The notes beneath the pieces are model-generated. The model was not told where the DNA came from, did no database searches, and saw nothing but the letters and a program-made list of their open reading frames with translations. The position numbers and the translations under genes were made by a program. Shown here in pieces: positions 16,083 to 24,508 of a stretch of DNA of 64,000 bases. Each line of letters starts with the position of its first letter. The first letter of the stretch is position 1. Origin of the DNA: Leptospira ilyithenensis (GTDB lineage Bacteria > Spirochaetota > Leptospiria > Leptospirales > Leptospiraceae); contig NZ_RQHV01000002.1 in assembly GCF_004771005.1 (NCBI RefSeq), positions 62,001-126,000 of the forward strand, in the 5' to 3' direction.

Positions 16083-17339
16083 ATGTCAGACAAAAAAAAA
16101 GTAATTATCGTCGGTGCCGGATTCGGTGGATTACAGGTAATTAAATCTCTGAAAAATCTTCCTGAATTCGATATAACCGTTATCGACAAAACCAATCATC
16201 ATCTCTTTCAGCCTTTATTGTACCAAGTAGCTACCGCAGTACTTTCTCCTGCCGATATAGCAATTCCGTCCAGATCGATCACTACCGATTATAAAAATGT
16301 AAAAATTCTCATGGGTTATGTGGAAAAAATCGATTTCGAAAACAAAAAAGTCCATTTTAACAATAAATCGGAATCCTATGATTATCTCGTCCTATCATTG
16401 GGAGCTCAAACAAGTTATTTCGGCAATGATGACTGGAAAAACTACACTCTAGGTTTAAAGAATTTGAAAGACGCATTGGAAATCCGACATAGACTGCTTC
16501 TCTCTTTTGAAGAAGCCGAACTGTCCGGAGATCCCGAAGTTGCAAAAAGACTACTCAATTATGTTATCATCGGTGGCGGACCGACTGGCGTAGAGTTAGC
16601 TGGTTCGATAGCAGAGTTGTCCCATAATATAATCAGAAAGGATTTCAGACTTATAGATCCCGCCATGTCCAAAGTGACCTTAATTGAAGCCGGACCCAGA
16701 CTCCTCTCCAATTTCGACGAATCTTTGAGTTTGTTTACAAAGAAAAAATTGGAAGCCAGAGGAGTGGAAGTTCTTTTGAATTCCCCGGTCGAGTCCATCG
16801 ACTCGGAAGCAGTTTACCTTCTGGATAAAAAAATAAAATCCAAAACAATCATCTGGGCGGCAGGCGTGGAAGCTGCCTCTCTGACAAAAACTTTCCCATT
16901 TGAAAAGGATAGGGGAGGGCGGATTTTCGTGGATCAGAATTGTCTGGTCAAAGGTCAGGATTCCGTTTTTGCCATAGGAGATGTTGCCAATTTTTCCGAA
17001 AATCTGCAAAGGCCTTTGCCGGGAGTTTCGCCCGTTGCAATGCAACAAGGAAGATATGTGGCCAAATACCTGCGAAACGTACTGCAGAACAAAAAGACAA
17101 AAGGTTTCAAATATACCGACAAAGGTAATATGGCGACAATCGGAAGAAAAGACGCCGTTGCAGAGTTAGGTGTCATAAAGATGAAAGGATTTATAGGATG
17201 GCTCGGATGGCTTTTTGTTCACCTTGTCTATCAGGTCGGATTTAAAAACAAATTCAGCACACTCACCAGCTGGGTATGGAGTTATCTGACATTCAGAGCA
17301 GGCGCGCGCCTCATTCAGGAAGATATCAAAACAAAATAA
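16083..17339 (+). CDS. ndh: Type II NADH:quinone oxidoreductase (NDH-2)
   Basis: 418 aa. Two Rossmann motifs are visible: VIIVGAGFGGLQVIKSLKNL (FAD) and NYVIIGGGPTGVELAGSIAE (NADH). SVFAIGDVANF and the region around PVAMQQGRYVAKYL match the NDH-2 quinone-binding end, and the C-terminus carries the amphipathic membrane anchor. The enzyme transfers electrons from NADH to menaquinone without proton pumping at the inner-membrane face. SD AGAGG. MqnD, needed for menaquinone synthesis, is encoded further along. Confidence 0.92.
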   Translation: MSDKKKVIIVGAGFGGLQVIKSLKNLPEFDITVIDKTNHHLFQPLLYQVATAVLSPADIAIPSRSITTDYKNVKILMGYVEKIDFENKKVHFNNKSESYDYLVLSLGAQTSYFGNDDWKNYTLGLKNLKDALEIRHRLLLSFEEAELSGDPEVAKRLLNYVIIGGGPTGVELAGSIAELSHNIIRKDFRLIDPAMSKVTLIEAGPRLLSNFDESLSLFTKKKLEARGVEVLLNSPVESIDSEAVYLLDKKIKSKTIIWAAGVEAASLTKTFPFEKDRGGRIFVDQNCLVKGQDSVFAIGDVANFSENLQRPLPGVSPVAMQQGRYVAKYLRNVLQNKKTKGFKYTDKGNMATIGRKDAVAELGVIKMKGFIGWLGWLFVHLVYQVGFKNKFSTLTSWVWSYLTFRAGARLIQEDIKTK

Positions 17340-17354
17340 ACTAACCGAAAGTAA

Positions 17355-17600
17355 TCAATTTGAACGGAGATTATACTGGTTTTTTTTTGCCTCCGCTTCA
17401 CATCTTTTATTCGTAATCTCCGTAACAATCGCATACGAAACAGGCGCATCTTCTTTAACCGTCGGTTTATTGTACAAATTCAGCAGAGGAACCATATAAG
17501 TATAAGCTCTCTTTCTTTGAGATTTACACTCTTCTAACATCTGCTCTTCTTTAGATAACATACAGGAAAACAAAAAAAATACAAATAATAACAATCTCAT
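17355..17600 (-). CDS. Small predicted lipoprotein
   Basis: 81 aa. MRLLLFVFFLFSC is a short signal sequence ending in a lipobox-like LFSC, so Cys13 would be lipidated. The remainder is helical and charged. No family recognised. Lies 8 bases after a second secreted protein gene on the same strand; the pair may be cotranscribed. Confidence 0.55.
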   Translation of the reverse strand: MRLLLFVFFLFSCMLSKEEQMLEECKSQRKRAYTYMVPLLNLYNKPTVKEDAPVSYAIVTEITNKRCEAEAKKNQYNLRSN

Positions 17601-17608
17601 CTGAATGA

Positions 17609-18043
17609 TTAAGGATTCGGGAAATTGATCTCTGATTTCAACGATTCATATAACGTTTGCTCGTTTGTATTCAAAAGATTCAAATTTGCCTCAATCAAAT
17701 TCAAGTCCTCTCTTGCTTTGTCAAACTGTTGCTTTTTATACTCCGGCTTATGAGTCACCTTTAAGGCGATTTCACCTTTATAACCGGTATCACCGCTTGC
17801 CTCTTTGATAATCGAATTGGCGCGTTTGAGCAGAATGGAAATTTTATTTTTTTCACCGTCAGAGGACTTGAAATTTGTAATGGCTTCACTATAAAGTTGG
17901 ATTTTTTTTCTATGAATGTCCGTCTTTTCCGCTTTAGAAGAACAATCCGTAAAAGATGAACAAAGTTTTTTGGCGTTCCCATCCTGGGCAAAAAGAGAAA
18001 GCCCAAAACATAAACTGGCAACGAATATCCGGATTTTTTTCAT
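17609..18043 (-). CDS. Secreted hypothetical protein
   Basis: 144 aa. MKKIRIFVASLCFGLSLFAQ is a signal peptide cleaved after Ala-Gln or nearby. The mature protein is a lysine/glutamate-rich coiled helix with two cysteines near the N-terminus (LCSSFTDC) that may form a disulphide. No known family. Followed by the small lipoprotein gene. Confidence 0.6.
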   Translation of the reverse strand: MKKIRIFVASLCFGLSLFAQDGNAKKLCSSFTDCSSKAEKTDIHRKKIQLYSEAITNFKSSDGEKNKISILLKRANSIIKEASGDTGYKGEIALKVTHKPEYKKQQFDKAREDLNLIEANLNLLNTNEQTLYESLKSEINFPNP

Positions 18044-18139
18044 AGCGATATTCTTCCTTGCTCATCATTACCTAGCAATCATTTTTATTAAATCTAGTTT
18101 GCAGTTTAGATTAGGTTTGTAAAAAAGAGAGAGATACCT

Positions 18140-18988
18140 ATGTCTCAAATTACCATCCATACCAAATTTCATACAATCGAAGGGCGAGAGTGGGGCAACC
18201 CGCAAGGCAAACCGATTCTTGCATTTCACGGATGGCTTGATAATGCAAATTCATTTGAACCATTGGCAAAATACTTTCCTGATCACAGATTTATCGCAAT
18301 TGATTTTCCCGGACATGGAAAATCCAGCCATAAACCGGTAGGAGCATTATATCATTTTGCGGAATACGCAATGGATATTGTTTCCATTGCAAACAGTCTC
18401 GCTTTGGAAAACTTCATTCTATTGGGACATTCAATGGGTGCCGCCGTATCAACGTTAGTTGCAGGAACCGGATTACTTTCCCTTGAAAAACTAATTTTGA
18501 TTGAAGCGATCGGCCCGATTACGAATCCGAATGAAACTGCTCCTGAAATACTTACGGAAGCGATCAAACAAGTCCTCCATCCGAGAGGAAAAAAAGAAAC
18601 CTATTTCCCGGATTGGGAGTCTGCCGTTGCCGTAAGGATGCGGGCGGGAGATATGTCCAAAGAATCTGTAGAAAGACTTATGGAAAGGGGACTTGAAAAA
18701 ACCCCGAAAGGACTAAAGCCGAGAAGGGATCTCCGTTTGCATTACAATTCCTTCTTCCGACTGACAGATGACCAGGTTGTTTCCTTTTGCAGAAAAATCC
18801 CATGTCCAACTTTGTTGATATTAGGCGACAAATCCGTTTATCCGCTTTCGGAGAGATTTACGGCAAGAAAAGAAGCGATTCCGAATTTCAAACAAATCAT
18901 TCTGCCCGGAGGTCATCATCTTCATATGGATAACCCGGAACCAGTATCTAAAGAAATTTTGGATTTTTTACATCCCCGAACACCATGA
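18140..18988 (+). CDS. Alpha/beta hydrolase
   Basis: 282 aa. Oxyanion region FHGWLDNANSFEPLAKYF, nucleophile elbow LLGHSMGAAVS with the catalytic Ser near residue 99, and the C-terminal catalytic His in LPGGHHLHMD. This resembles serine hydrolases of the epoxide-hydrolase/MEST-like group; many such proteins are esterases. No signal peptide, so cytoplasmic. Good SD (GAGAGAGA). An imperfect parS1-like repeat overlaps its 3' end. Substrate unknown. Confidence 0.87.
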   Translation: MSQITIHTKFHTIEGREWGNPQGKPILAFHGWLDNANSFEPLAKYFPDHRFIAIDFPGHGKSSHKPVGALYHFAEYAMDIVSIANSLALENFILLGHSMGAAVSTLVAGTGLLSLEKLILIEAIGPITNPNETAPEILTEAIKQVLHPRGKKETYFPDWESAVAVRMRAGDMSKESVERLMERGLEKTPKGLKPRRDLRLHYNSFFRLTDDQVVSFCRKIPCPTLLILGDKSVYPLSERFTARKEAIPNFKQIILPGGHHLHMDNPEPVSKEILDFLHPRTP

Positions 18989-19001
18989 AATCATTTCACC
19001 C
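18983..19001. promoter_or_regulatory. Imperfect parS1-like inverted repeat
   Basis: The last 16 of 19 bases match the repeat at 12182 (TGAAATCATTTCACCC), while the left arm's GGG is changed to ACCA-type sequence. It overlaps the stop of the hydrolase gene, 5.2 kb from parA1. Candidate third ParB1 site. Confidence 0.45.
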
Positions 19002-19038
19002 CCCCCAAAGAATAATAAAGGATTAGACTAAAAATAAA

Positions 19039-19581
19039 ATGGAACATTCTACTTTAAACCCGTCGAGACACGGTTATGAAATTCATCATGACACTTGTTT
19101 CGGATGCGGAAAACAAAACCCCATCGGACTCAGCGCAGATTTTACCTTTGACGACGCAACAGGAGAAGTAAGATTCATCTACAACTTCAAACGGATGTTT
19201 AACGGTGCGCCTACATTCGTTCACGGAGGGATTTTATCCGCACTCCTGGACGAAGCGATGGGATCTTTATGTTTTCATTTGGGCTTTATTGTTATGACGG
19301 ACACTATGGGATTCAAATTCCATAAGGCTACTCCTGTAGAAAAAGATTTGCTTGTGAGAGCGTGGCCCGTCAAAAAAGCGAAAAGGAAAGTATTGTTGGA
19401 ATGCGAACTCACTTCCATCGATGGAAGCTTGTTATTTGTAAAAGGGGAGGGAGCCTTTCATGTTTTGCCCCCAAGATTTTTTTCCGAGAAACTCACTGGC
19501 GGAAAAATCTCAGTTGCAAGCGAACTATTGGAAGTTAATAAATTGAAACGCGCACATTTCTTTGATAGGATTAGCACATGA
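19039..19581 (+). CDS. Hotdog-fold thioesterase (PaaI/YbgC-like)
   Basis: 180 aa. CFGCGKQNPIGLSADFTFDD then NGAPTFVHGGILSALLDEAM is the classic hotdog thioesterase core; the Asp of LLDE in the central helix is the usual catalytic residue, and a Cys-rich N-terminal CFGCG is common in this subfamily. It likely hydrolyses an acyl-CoA in the cytoplasm. Its stop overlaps the MORN lipoprotein start (ATGA), giving coupled translation. Confidence 0.85.
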   Translation: MEHSTLNPSRHGYEIHHDTCFGCGKQNPIGLSADFTFDDATGEVRFIYNFKRMFNGAPTFVHGGILSALLDEAMGSLCFHLGFIVMTDTMGFKFHKATPVEKDLLVRAWPVKKAKRKVLLECELTSIDGSLLFVKGEGAFHVLPPRFFSEKLTGGKISVASELLEVNKLKRAHFFDRIST

Positions 19582-20897
19582 AAAAAATACTCTTAGTTTT
19601 CTTTCTACTGGGACTCACATACTGTTCTTCTCTCTCCAACAAGCAGGGGGATACCGGAACGGATGAATTCGCACTTATTATTAAAAACGGCAAGGTGATT
19701 CGAATCGAAAGATTCAAAAATTCAGGAGCATTGAAAGCTCAAGGCGAAGTTAAGGCCGAATGCGGAGGTGCTACGTGCAAGGAAGATCAAATATCAAAAT
19801 TTGCTCCTGCAAAAATAAAGTCTCTTTCGAAGCAAGGAATCTGGGAAGAATACATTCAATTCGAACAAGAAGGCTCTACGAAAGAAAAACCGATCTTCAA
19901 ATCGAGCCTAGATGCAACCGGAGAATATGTTGACGGAAAGAAAATCGGAATCTGGAAAAAGCCGGATTCGGAAAATCCATCCAGAGTTATCGCCGAGACA
20001 CCTTGGGTAGACGGAAAAAAAGAAGGAATCGCCAAAACCTATGATAAATCGGGAAACGTTTCCAGTGAAATGGAATACCACGAAGATCAAAAGAACGGAA
20101 GTTATTGGAAAAAAAATAACAAAGGGGAATGGCTTGAGAAGGGGGATTTCAAAGATAATGAGGAAGAGGGGACTTGGAATTATTATTTTACAGGAACAGA
20201 CGGAAACGGAATCAAAACCACTTCAAATTTCAAAACCGGTAAAAAACACGGAATCGAATCCAACTTTTACAAAGACGGAAAATTAGAGTCACAAGGAAAT
20301 TATACTTTGGATGCAAGGACAGGCTTATGGAAGTTATACGGTCCGAAAGAGAATGTGATTGCGGAAGGAAATTATTCGGCTAAAGAAAATGCAGCCGAAT
20401 CGGATGTCAAATACGAACGAACCGGTATTTGGAAAGAATATTATTCCGACGGAAAAGTTTTCGGAACAGGTCCGCGAAAGCATACAAGAACCGGTGATTG
20501 GAAATACTACTATAACAACGGCCAGTTGGCCTATGAAGGTAAAATGGCAAATGAAGCGATGCTTGAATCCGCCAAAATCTATGATAAAACGGGGAAAATT
20601 TTAGGTGATGGCAAACTATTCTTTTCTCTTGTGAAAATCGATGAGGAATCTCAGGATTTGAAATTGAATTACAAATCATCCATTCCGTTTATATATTTTT
20701 ACCCGTCAGGCAAAAAAAGAATCGTAATCCGCTCGGCGGAAGATGCAACGGAATACAGTGAAGACGGAAAGGAAACAGGAAAGGGCGGAGTCGATCCGAG
20801 CGGACGAAAGATGGGCTGTTGGACCATCGCAGGCAAAAAGGAATACTATCTATTAGATAAACCGAAACCTAATTTAACAGCAACACAATGTCAATAA
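19578..20897 (+). CDS. Lipoprotein with MORN-type (YwqK-like) repeats
   Basis: 439 aa. MKKILLVFFLLGLTYC is a lipoprotein signal ending at Cys16. From ~residue 85 to 340 there are repeated motifs of the kind G-x-W-K/E-Y-Y, D-G-K and G-x-Y/F, e.g. GEYVDGKKIGIWKK, KTGKKHGIESNFYKDGKLES and RTGDWKYYYNNGQLAYEGK. Such MORN repeats occur in YwqK-type proteins, which databases often call antitoxins without evidence. Expected to sit in the outer or inner membrane leaflet. The start overlaps the thioesterase stop and its end overlaps the moxR start, so it is cotranscribed with the Bat operon. Confidence 0.78.
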   Translation: MKKILLVFFLLGLTYCSSLSNKQGDTGTDEFALIIKNGKVIRIERFKNSGALKAQGEVKAECGGATCKEDQISKFAPAKIKSLSKQGIWEEYIQFEQEGSTKEKPIFKSSLDATGEYVDGKKIGIWKKPDSENPSRVIAETPWVDGKKEGIAKTYDKSGNVSSEMEYHEDQKNGSYWKKNNKGEWLEKGDFKDNEEEGTWNYYFTGTDGNGIKTTSNFKTGKKHGIESNFYKDGKLESQGNYTLDARTGLWKLYGPKENVIAEGNYSAKENAAESDVKYERTGIWKEYYSDGKVFGTGPRKHTRTGDWKYYYNNGQLAYEGKMANEAMLESAKIYDKTGKILGDGKLFFSLVKIDEESQDLKLNYKSSIPFIYFYPSGKKRIVIRSAEDATEYSEDGKETGKGGVDPSGRKMGCWTIAGKKEYYLLDKPKPNLTATQCQ

Positions 20898-21868
20898 GCG
20901 AACCGATATTAAACGAAACAAAGACCAAGATAACTCAAATCAAGTCCGAACTGGCGGAAGGGATTTCCGGGATGAATCATGTCATCCAACCTCTGTTGGT
21001 TGCTATGATTGCAAAAGGCCATGTACTTCTGGAAGGTATGCCGGGTCTTGCAAAGACTCTTTTAGCAAAAACTCTTGCCGCGTGTATAGATGCAAAATTC
21101 AATCGAGTACAATTCACCCCGGATTTACTTCCTGCTGACTTGACAGGAACGAACATATTCAATCCCAAAACCACTTCCTTTGAAGTGAGGAAAGGACCAA
21201 TATTCACAAATGTTCTGTTAGCTGACGAAATCAACAGAGCTCCTGCAAAAGTGCAGTCGGCATTATTGCAATGTATGGAAGAGAGACAGGTTACGATCGC
21301 AGACAATACTTTCGATCTGGAGCCTCCGTTCTTTGTGGTGGCTACGCAGAATCCAATCGATCAGGACGGTACATACCCGTTGCCGGAAGCTCAATTGGAT
21401 CGTTTTCTATTTAAAATAACAGTTGAATACCCGAATGAAGAAGAAGAAAAAAACATCTTACTCATCCATGGAAATTTGAAACTCACTTCTCCGAAAATCA
21501 ACAAAGTCATCAAACCGCAGGAATTATTGAAAATATCGGAATCGGCAGATGATGTTTATATCGATCCAAAACTTCAACAATTTATTGTTAGGTTAGTCAG
21601 AAATACCAGACCGGAAACAACGGAAGCGAAGGATATCGTTGATTATGTGAAACACGGTGCAAGTCCCAGGGCCAGCCTTTCTTTGTTAAAAGTCGCAAAG
21701 ATCAATGCACTTTTGGAAGGAAGAGATTTTGTTTTACCGGAAGATATTCTAAAATTCTTTACCGAAATCATACGACACAGAATCCATTTGTCAATGGAAG
21801 CGTTTACGGAAGAAGTCTCCGCCGATTCGATTATCAAAAGAATTTTAGGTATAACAGAAGTTCCATAG
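20888..21868 (+). CDS. moxR: MoxR-type AAA+ ATPase
   Basis: 326 aa. Walker A GMPGLAKTLLAKTL, Walker B VLLADEINRAPAKVQSALLQ and sensor motif VVATQNPIDQDGTYPLPEAQ with the arginine finger DRFLFK; the C-terminal lid ends with TEIIRHRIHLSME. MoxR ATPases act as chaperones that mature or regulate VWA-domain proteins encoded next to them. The stop is 6 bases before the DUF58 start. First gene of the MoxR-DUF58-Bat module; its ATG overlaps the MORN lipoprotein. Confidence 0.93.
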   Translation: MSISEPILNETKTKITQIKSELAEGISGMNHVIQPLLVAMIAKGHVLLEGMPGLAKTLLAKTLAACIDAKFNRVQFTPDLLPADLTGTNIFNPKTTSFEVRKGPIFTNVLLADEINRAPAKVQSALLQCMEERQVTIADNTFDLEPPFFVVATQNPIDQDGTYPLPEAQLDRFLFKITVEYPNEEEEKNILLIHGNLKLTSPKINKVIKPQELLKISESADDVYIDPKLQQFIVRLVRNTRPETTEAKDIVDYVKHGASPRASLSLLKVAKINALLEGRDFVLPEDILKFFTEIIRHRIHLSMEAFTEEVSADSIIKRILGITEVP

Positions 21869-21874
21869 ACAACG

Positions 21875-22699
21875 ATGTTAGATCCGGATCTCAAGAAATT
21901 ACTCACAGTTTTAGATTGGGAAACAAATCAAAAATTCAAGTCCGTCCGTTCAGGTGGATTCTTTCACTTTGCAAAGGGAAGGGGACTTGAATTCAAAGAA
22001 GTAAGACCTTACTATTTCGGTGATGATACAAGATACATAGACTGGAATGTTACTTCCCGCACGGGAGAAGTGCACGTAAAAGAATATTATGAAGAACAGG
22101 ATCTTTCTATTATGATATTGGTTGATGTTTCCGAATCGATGCGAGGCAAGAAAAAAAAAGCAGCTCTTCAATTGGCATGTTTTTTATCTCTTTTTCATGT
22201 CCGCATAGGCAATAGAGTCCGAATCATTTTATTCTCAGATAACGTTTATCATTCGGGAAAAGAATTGAAGCGCAAGGAAGAAGTGGATCTGGAATTCAAA
22301 TCCATTATTAAAAATGCGTACTGCCGAAGTTCGAAAAATACAAATTATAACAAGGCTTTGGAGAAAACCTATCAGATTTCATCCAAATACAGTATAGTTT
22401 ACTGGCTTTCCGATTTTACCTATTTTCAAGGATTTGAATCCAGAAAAGGATTATTCCAAACCTGGGACGAGTATGCCATCTGGATCGAAGAAGAATCTTT
22501 TGAAATCCAATTGCCTTTTTGGTTTCGCATTTTTTCCATATCGGACTCGGAATCGGAACATTCCCTATCCTTCCAATCCAATTTAAAACAAGACCGTGCA
22601 AATTTCAGAAAAACATTCGGAAACAAAGGGATTACCGTTCGACCGGAGCAGAAACTCAGCAAACAAATATTAGGTTTATTCAAAGGAATCCGAGTTTGA
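21875..22699 (+). CDS. DUF58 domain protein of the Bat operon
   Basis: 274 aa. The DUF58 signature RGLEFKEVRPYYFGDDTRYI followed by DWNVTSRTGEVHVKEYYEEQ is clear, and a MIDAS-like motif LVDVSESM follows near residue 93, as in VWA proteins of this operon type. Cytoplasmic. In other bacteria DUF58 proteins are partners of MoxR in cell-envelope stress systems. The end overlaps the TTG start of the next gene by four bases. Confidence 0.9.
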   Translation: MLDPDLKKLLTVLDWETNQKFKSVRSGGFFHFAKGRGLEFKEVRPYYFGDDTRYIDWNVTSRTGEVHVKEYYEEQDLSIMILVDVSESMRGKKKKAALQLACFLSLFHVRIGNRVRIILFSDNVYHSGKELKRKEEVDLEFKSIIKNAYCRSSKNTNYNKALEKTYQISSKYSIVYWLSDFTYFQGFESRKGLFQTWDEYAIWIEEESFEIQLPFWFRIFSISDSESEHSLSFQSNLKQDRANFRKTFGNKGITVRPEQKLSKQILGLFKGIRV

Positions 22700-23550
22700 A
22701 ACGAAAAGACCTTATACTTCTAATGCTGTATGCAATTCCTAGTATGATATTCTCCAGCCCTAAAGAAAACGTACATCCGAATGAAATCTTTGTCGGAGAC
22801 AAAGTCGACTACGAAATCACATTCCATTCTTCGCTTCCGAACGATCTTTCTTTTCCGGAAGGAGAAATGTACGTAGAGACATCTCCCGATTTACCCTCAT
22901 ATAAAATACTTTCAGCGACAAAAACAAGTAACTCACTTCGTCTTACAATTCGTTTTTACGAGGCAGGAAACTACAGTTTGCCGATTACATGGGAGGACAA
23001 CGGAAGCATTGCCAGCGCTCAAACGATCATTAAAGTAAAATCCCAATTAACCGGAGAAGAAAAAGATTTTGAAGACATTGAACCTCCCATTTCTTTTTCA
23101 GGTCCTTATTTACTCAGGCTAATATTTTTTTTATTTCTATTATTCCTTATCTTCTACCTGGCCTATGCATTTTATCTATATAGAAGAAAAAGCGGAAAGA
23201 TCATGAATGCAACTTGGGAAGAAATTCCTTTTTTAGAAGAGAGACTCGCAAAACTTTACTTAATCGAAGGAATATTACAATCGGAAACTGTGCATTTAAA
23301 AGATTTTGTTTATCTTATATCTTCTTACTGCAAAGAAGAATACTCTTATAGATTATCTCATAATCTTTTGGCTTTTACAGATGAGGAATTTTTAGCATAT
23401 CTTTACGACAGAAGCAGCCTTACCGATCATAAGTTAAGGGAAATCCGTTTCTTCTTTCGGGAATCCAAATACACGGACAAAAACGAAACACTAACCGGGG
23501 AAGAAGCCAAACGACTCTGGACAGAATGGAAAGACAAATTAGGGCTTTAA
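22696..23550 (+). CDS. Bat operon membrane protein with signal peptide
   Basis: About 284 aa from a TTG start at 22696 that overlaps the DUF58 stop; the longer frame upstream of it is only a shadow of that gene. MKRKDLILLMLYAIPSMIFS is a signal sequence, then a beta-rich periplasmic part (~residues 20-130), one transmembrane helix near 135-160 (YLLRLIFFLFLLFLIFYLAY), and a cytoplasmic helical tail. This layout fits the unnamed small gene between DUF58 and BatA in several Bat operons. No known family by sequence motif. Confidence 0.7.
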   Translation: MKRKDLILLMLYAIPSMIFSSPKENVHPNEIFVGDKVDYEITFHSSLPNDLSFPEGEMYVETSPDLPSYKILSATKTSNSLRLTIRFYEAGNYSLPITWEDNGSIASAQTIIKVKSQLTGEEKDFEDIEPPISFSGPYLLRLIFFLFLLFLIFYLAYAFYLYRRKSGKIMNATWEEIPFLEERLAKLYLIEGILQSETVHLKDFVYLISSYCKEEYSYRLSHNLLAFTDEEFLAYLYDRSSLTDHKLREIRFFFRESKYTDKNETLTGEEAKRLWTEWKDKLGL

Positions 23551-23554
23551 TAAA

Positions 23555-24508
23555 ATGGATTATTTTGAACGACCTTTGACATTAATTTTATTTTTACCTT
23601 TGTTTTTTCTTCTGTTATTCACTTGCTGGAAAGGTAAATTGAATCTCTCACTTGAAGGAAAATGGGATAGAAACACAAAACTATTGAATGATTTTAAAAC
23701 CGATTTCCAATCCATTCTGAAAAAAATAGTCGGTATACTTCCTTTTTTATCACTTTCTTTTGTGATTTTGGCGGCTGCGGGTCCAGGCGCCAAACATCGG
23801 TTTATCCCGGACGAAACCTACGGAATCGATATCATGATCGCCTTGGATATATCCGGTTCCATGGTAAATAGTTATGATTTTTTACCAAACAACAGGCTTT
23901 CCGTTTCGAAAAAACTACTACAGGAATTTATCAAAAAAAGAGAGTCGGACAGGATAGGACTTGTTTTGTTTGCCGGAGCAGCTTATCTGCAAAGTCCATT
24001 AACAAGTGATAGGTTGGCATTGACCGAACTTATCGCAGAAGCAGAAGATTCCAGCATAGACGAACAAGGCACTGCAATCGGAGATGCTTTGATTCTTTCA
24101 ACCTATAGACTCAAAAAATCAAAGGCCACATCAAAAATCATTCTCATACTCACCGACGGAGTCTCCAATACGGGAAAACTGGATCCGGAAACTGCATCTT
24201 TCGCCTCGAAAGCATATAGTATCAAAGTTTATTCCATCGGAATCGGAAAAGAGATGGGTCAATATGAGATCAATTATGATTCCTTACGAGCCATCTCCGA
24301 ACAGACAGGCGGAACTTTTTTTCGGGCGGAATCCCCCGAAGATCTGGAAGAAATTTTAAAAGAGATAGACGATCTGGAAAAAGATCCGTTGCCATCAAAA
24401 CCGATAGAGCTGGTTCAAACGCATTTTCCTGATTACCTATTTTGGTCGTTTGTCTTACTTTTGTTAGATGGATCTTTTAAAATCTGGCCCTTGAAGGAAA
24501 TGTTATGA
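23555..24508 (+). CDS. batA: Aerotolerance protein BatA (VWA domain)
   Basis: 317 aa. Two N-terminal transmembrane helices (residues ~9-25 and 57-76), then a VWA domain starting IDIMIALDISGSMV with the MIDAS DxSxS at 98-102, AGAAYLQSPLTSDR carrying the conserved Thr, and ILTDGVSNTGK with the third MIDAS Asp. A last helix follows at ~292-310. The domain faces the periplasm in the known Bat model. Bat proteins were first linked to aerotolerance in Bacteroides, but deletion work in L. biflexa did not show a clear oxidative defect, so the cellular role is open. Confidence 0.92.
   Translation: MDYFERPLTLILFLPLFFLLLFTCWKGKLNLSLEGKWDRNTKLLNDFKTDFQSILKKIVGILPFLSLSFVILAAAGPGAKHRFIPDETYGIDIMIALDISGSMVNSYDFLPNNRLSVSKKLLQEFIKKRESDRIGLVLFAGAAYLQSPLTSDRLALTELIAEAEDSSIDEQGTAIGDALILSTYRLKKSKATSKIILILTDGVSNTGKLDPETASFASKAYSIKVYSIGIGKEMGQYEINYDSLRAISEQTGGTFFRAESPEDLEEILKEIDDLEKDPLPSKPIELVQTHFPDYLFWSFVLLLLDGSFKIWPLKEML

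Noticed and set aside
19578..20897. MORN lipoprotein as a YwqK-type antitoxin
   Set aside because: No toxin partner is adjacent; the repeats and lipoprotein signal fit a surface protein better.
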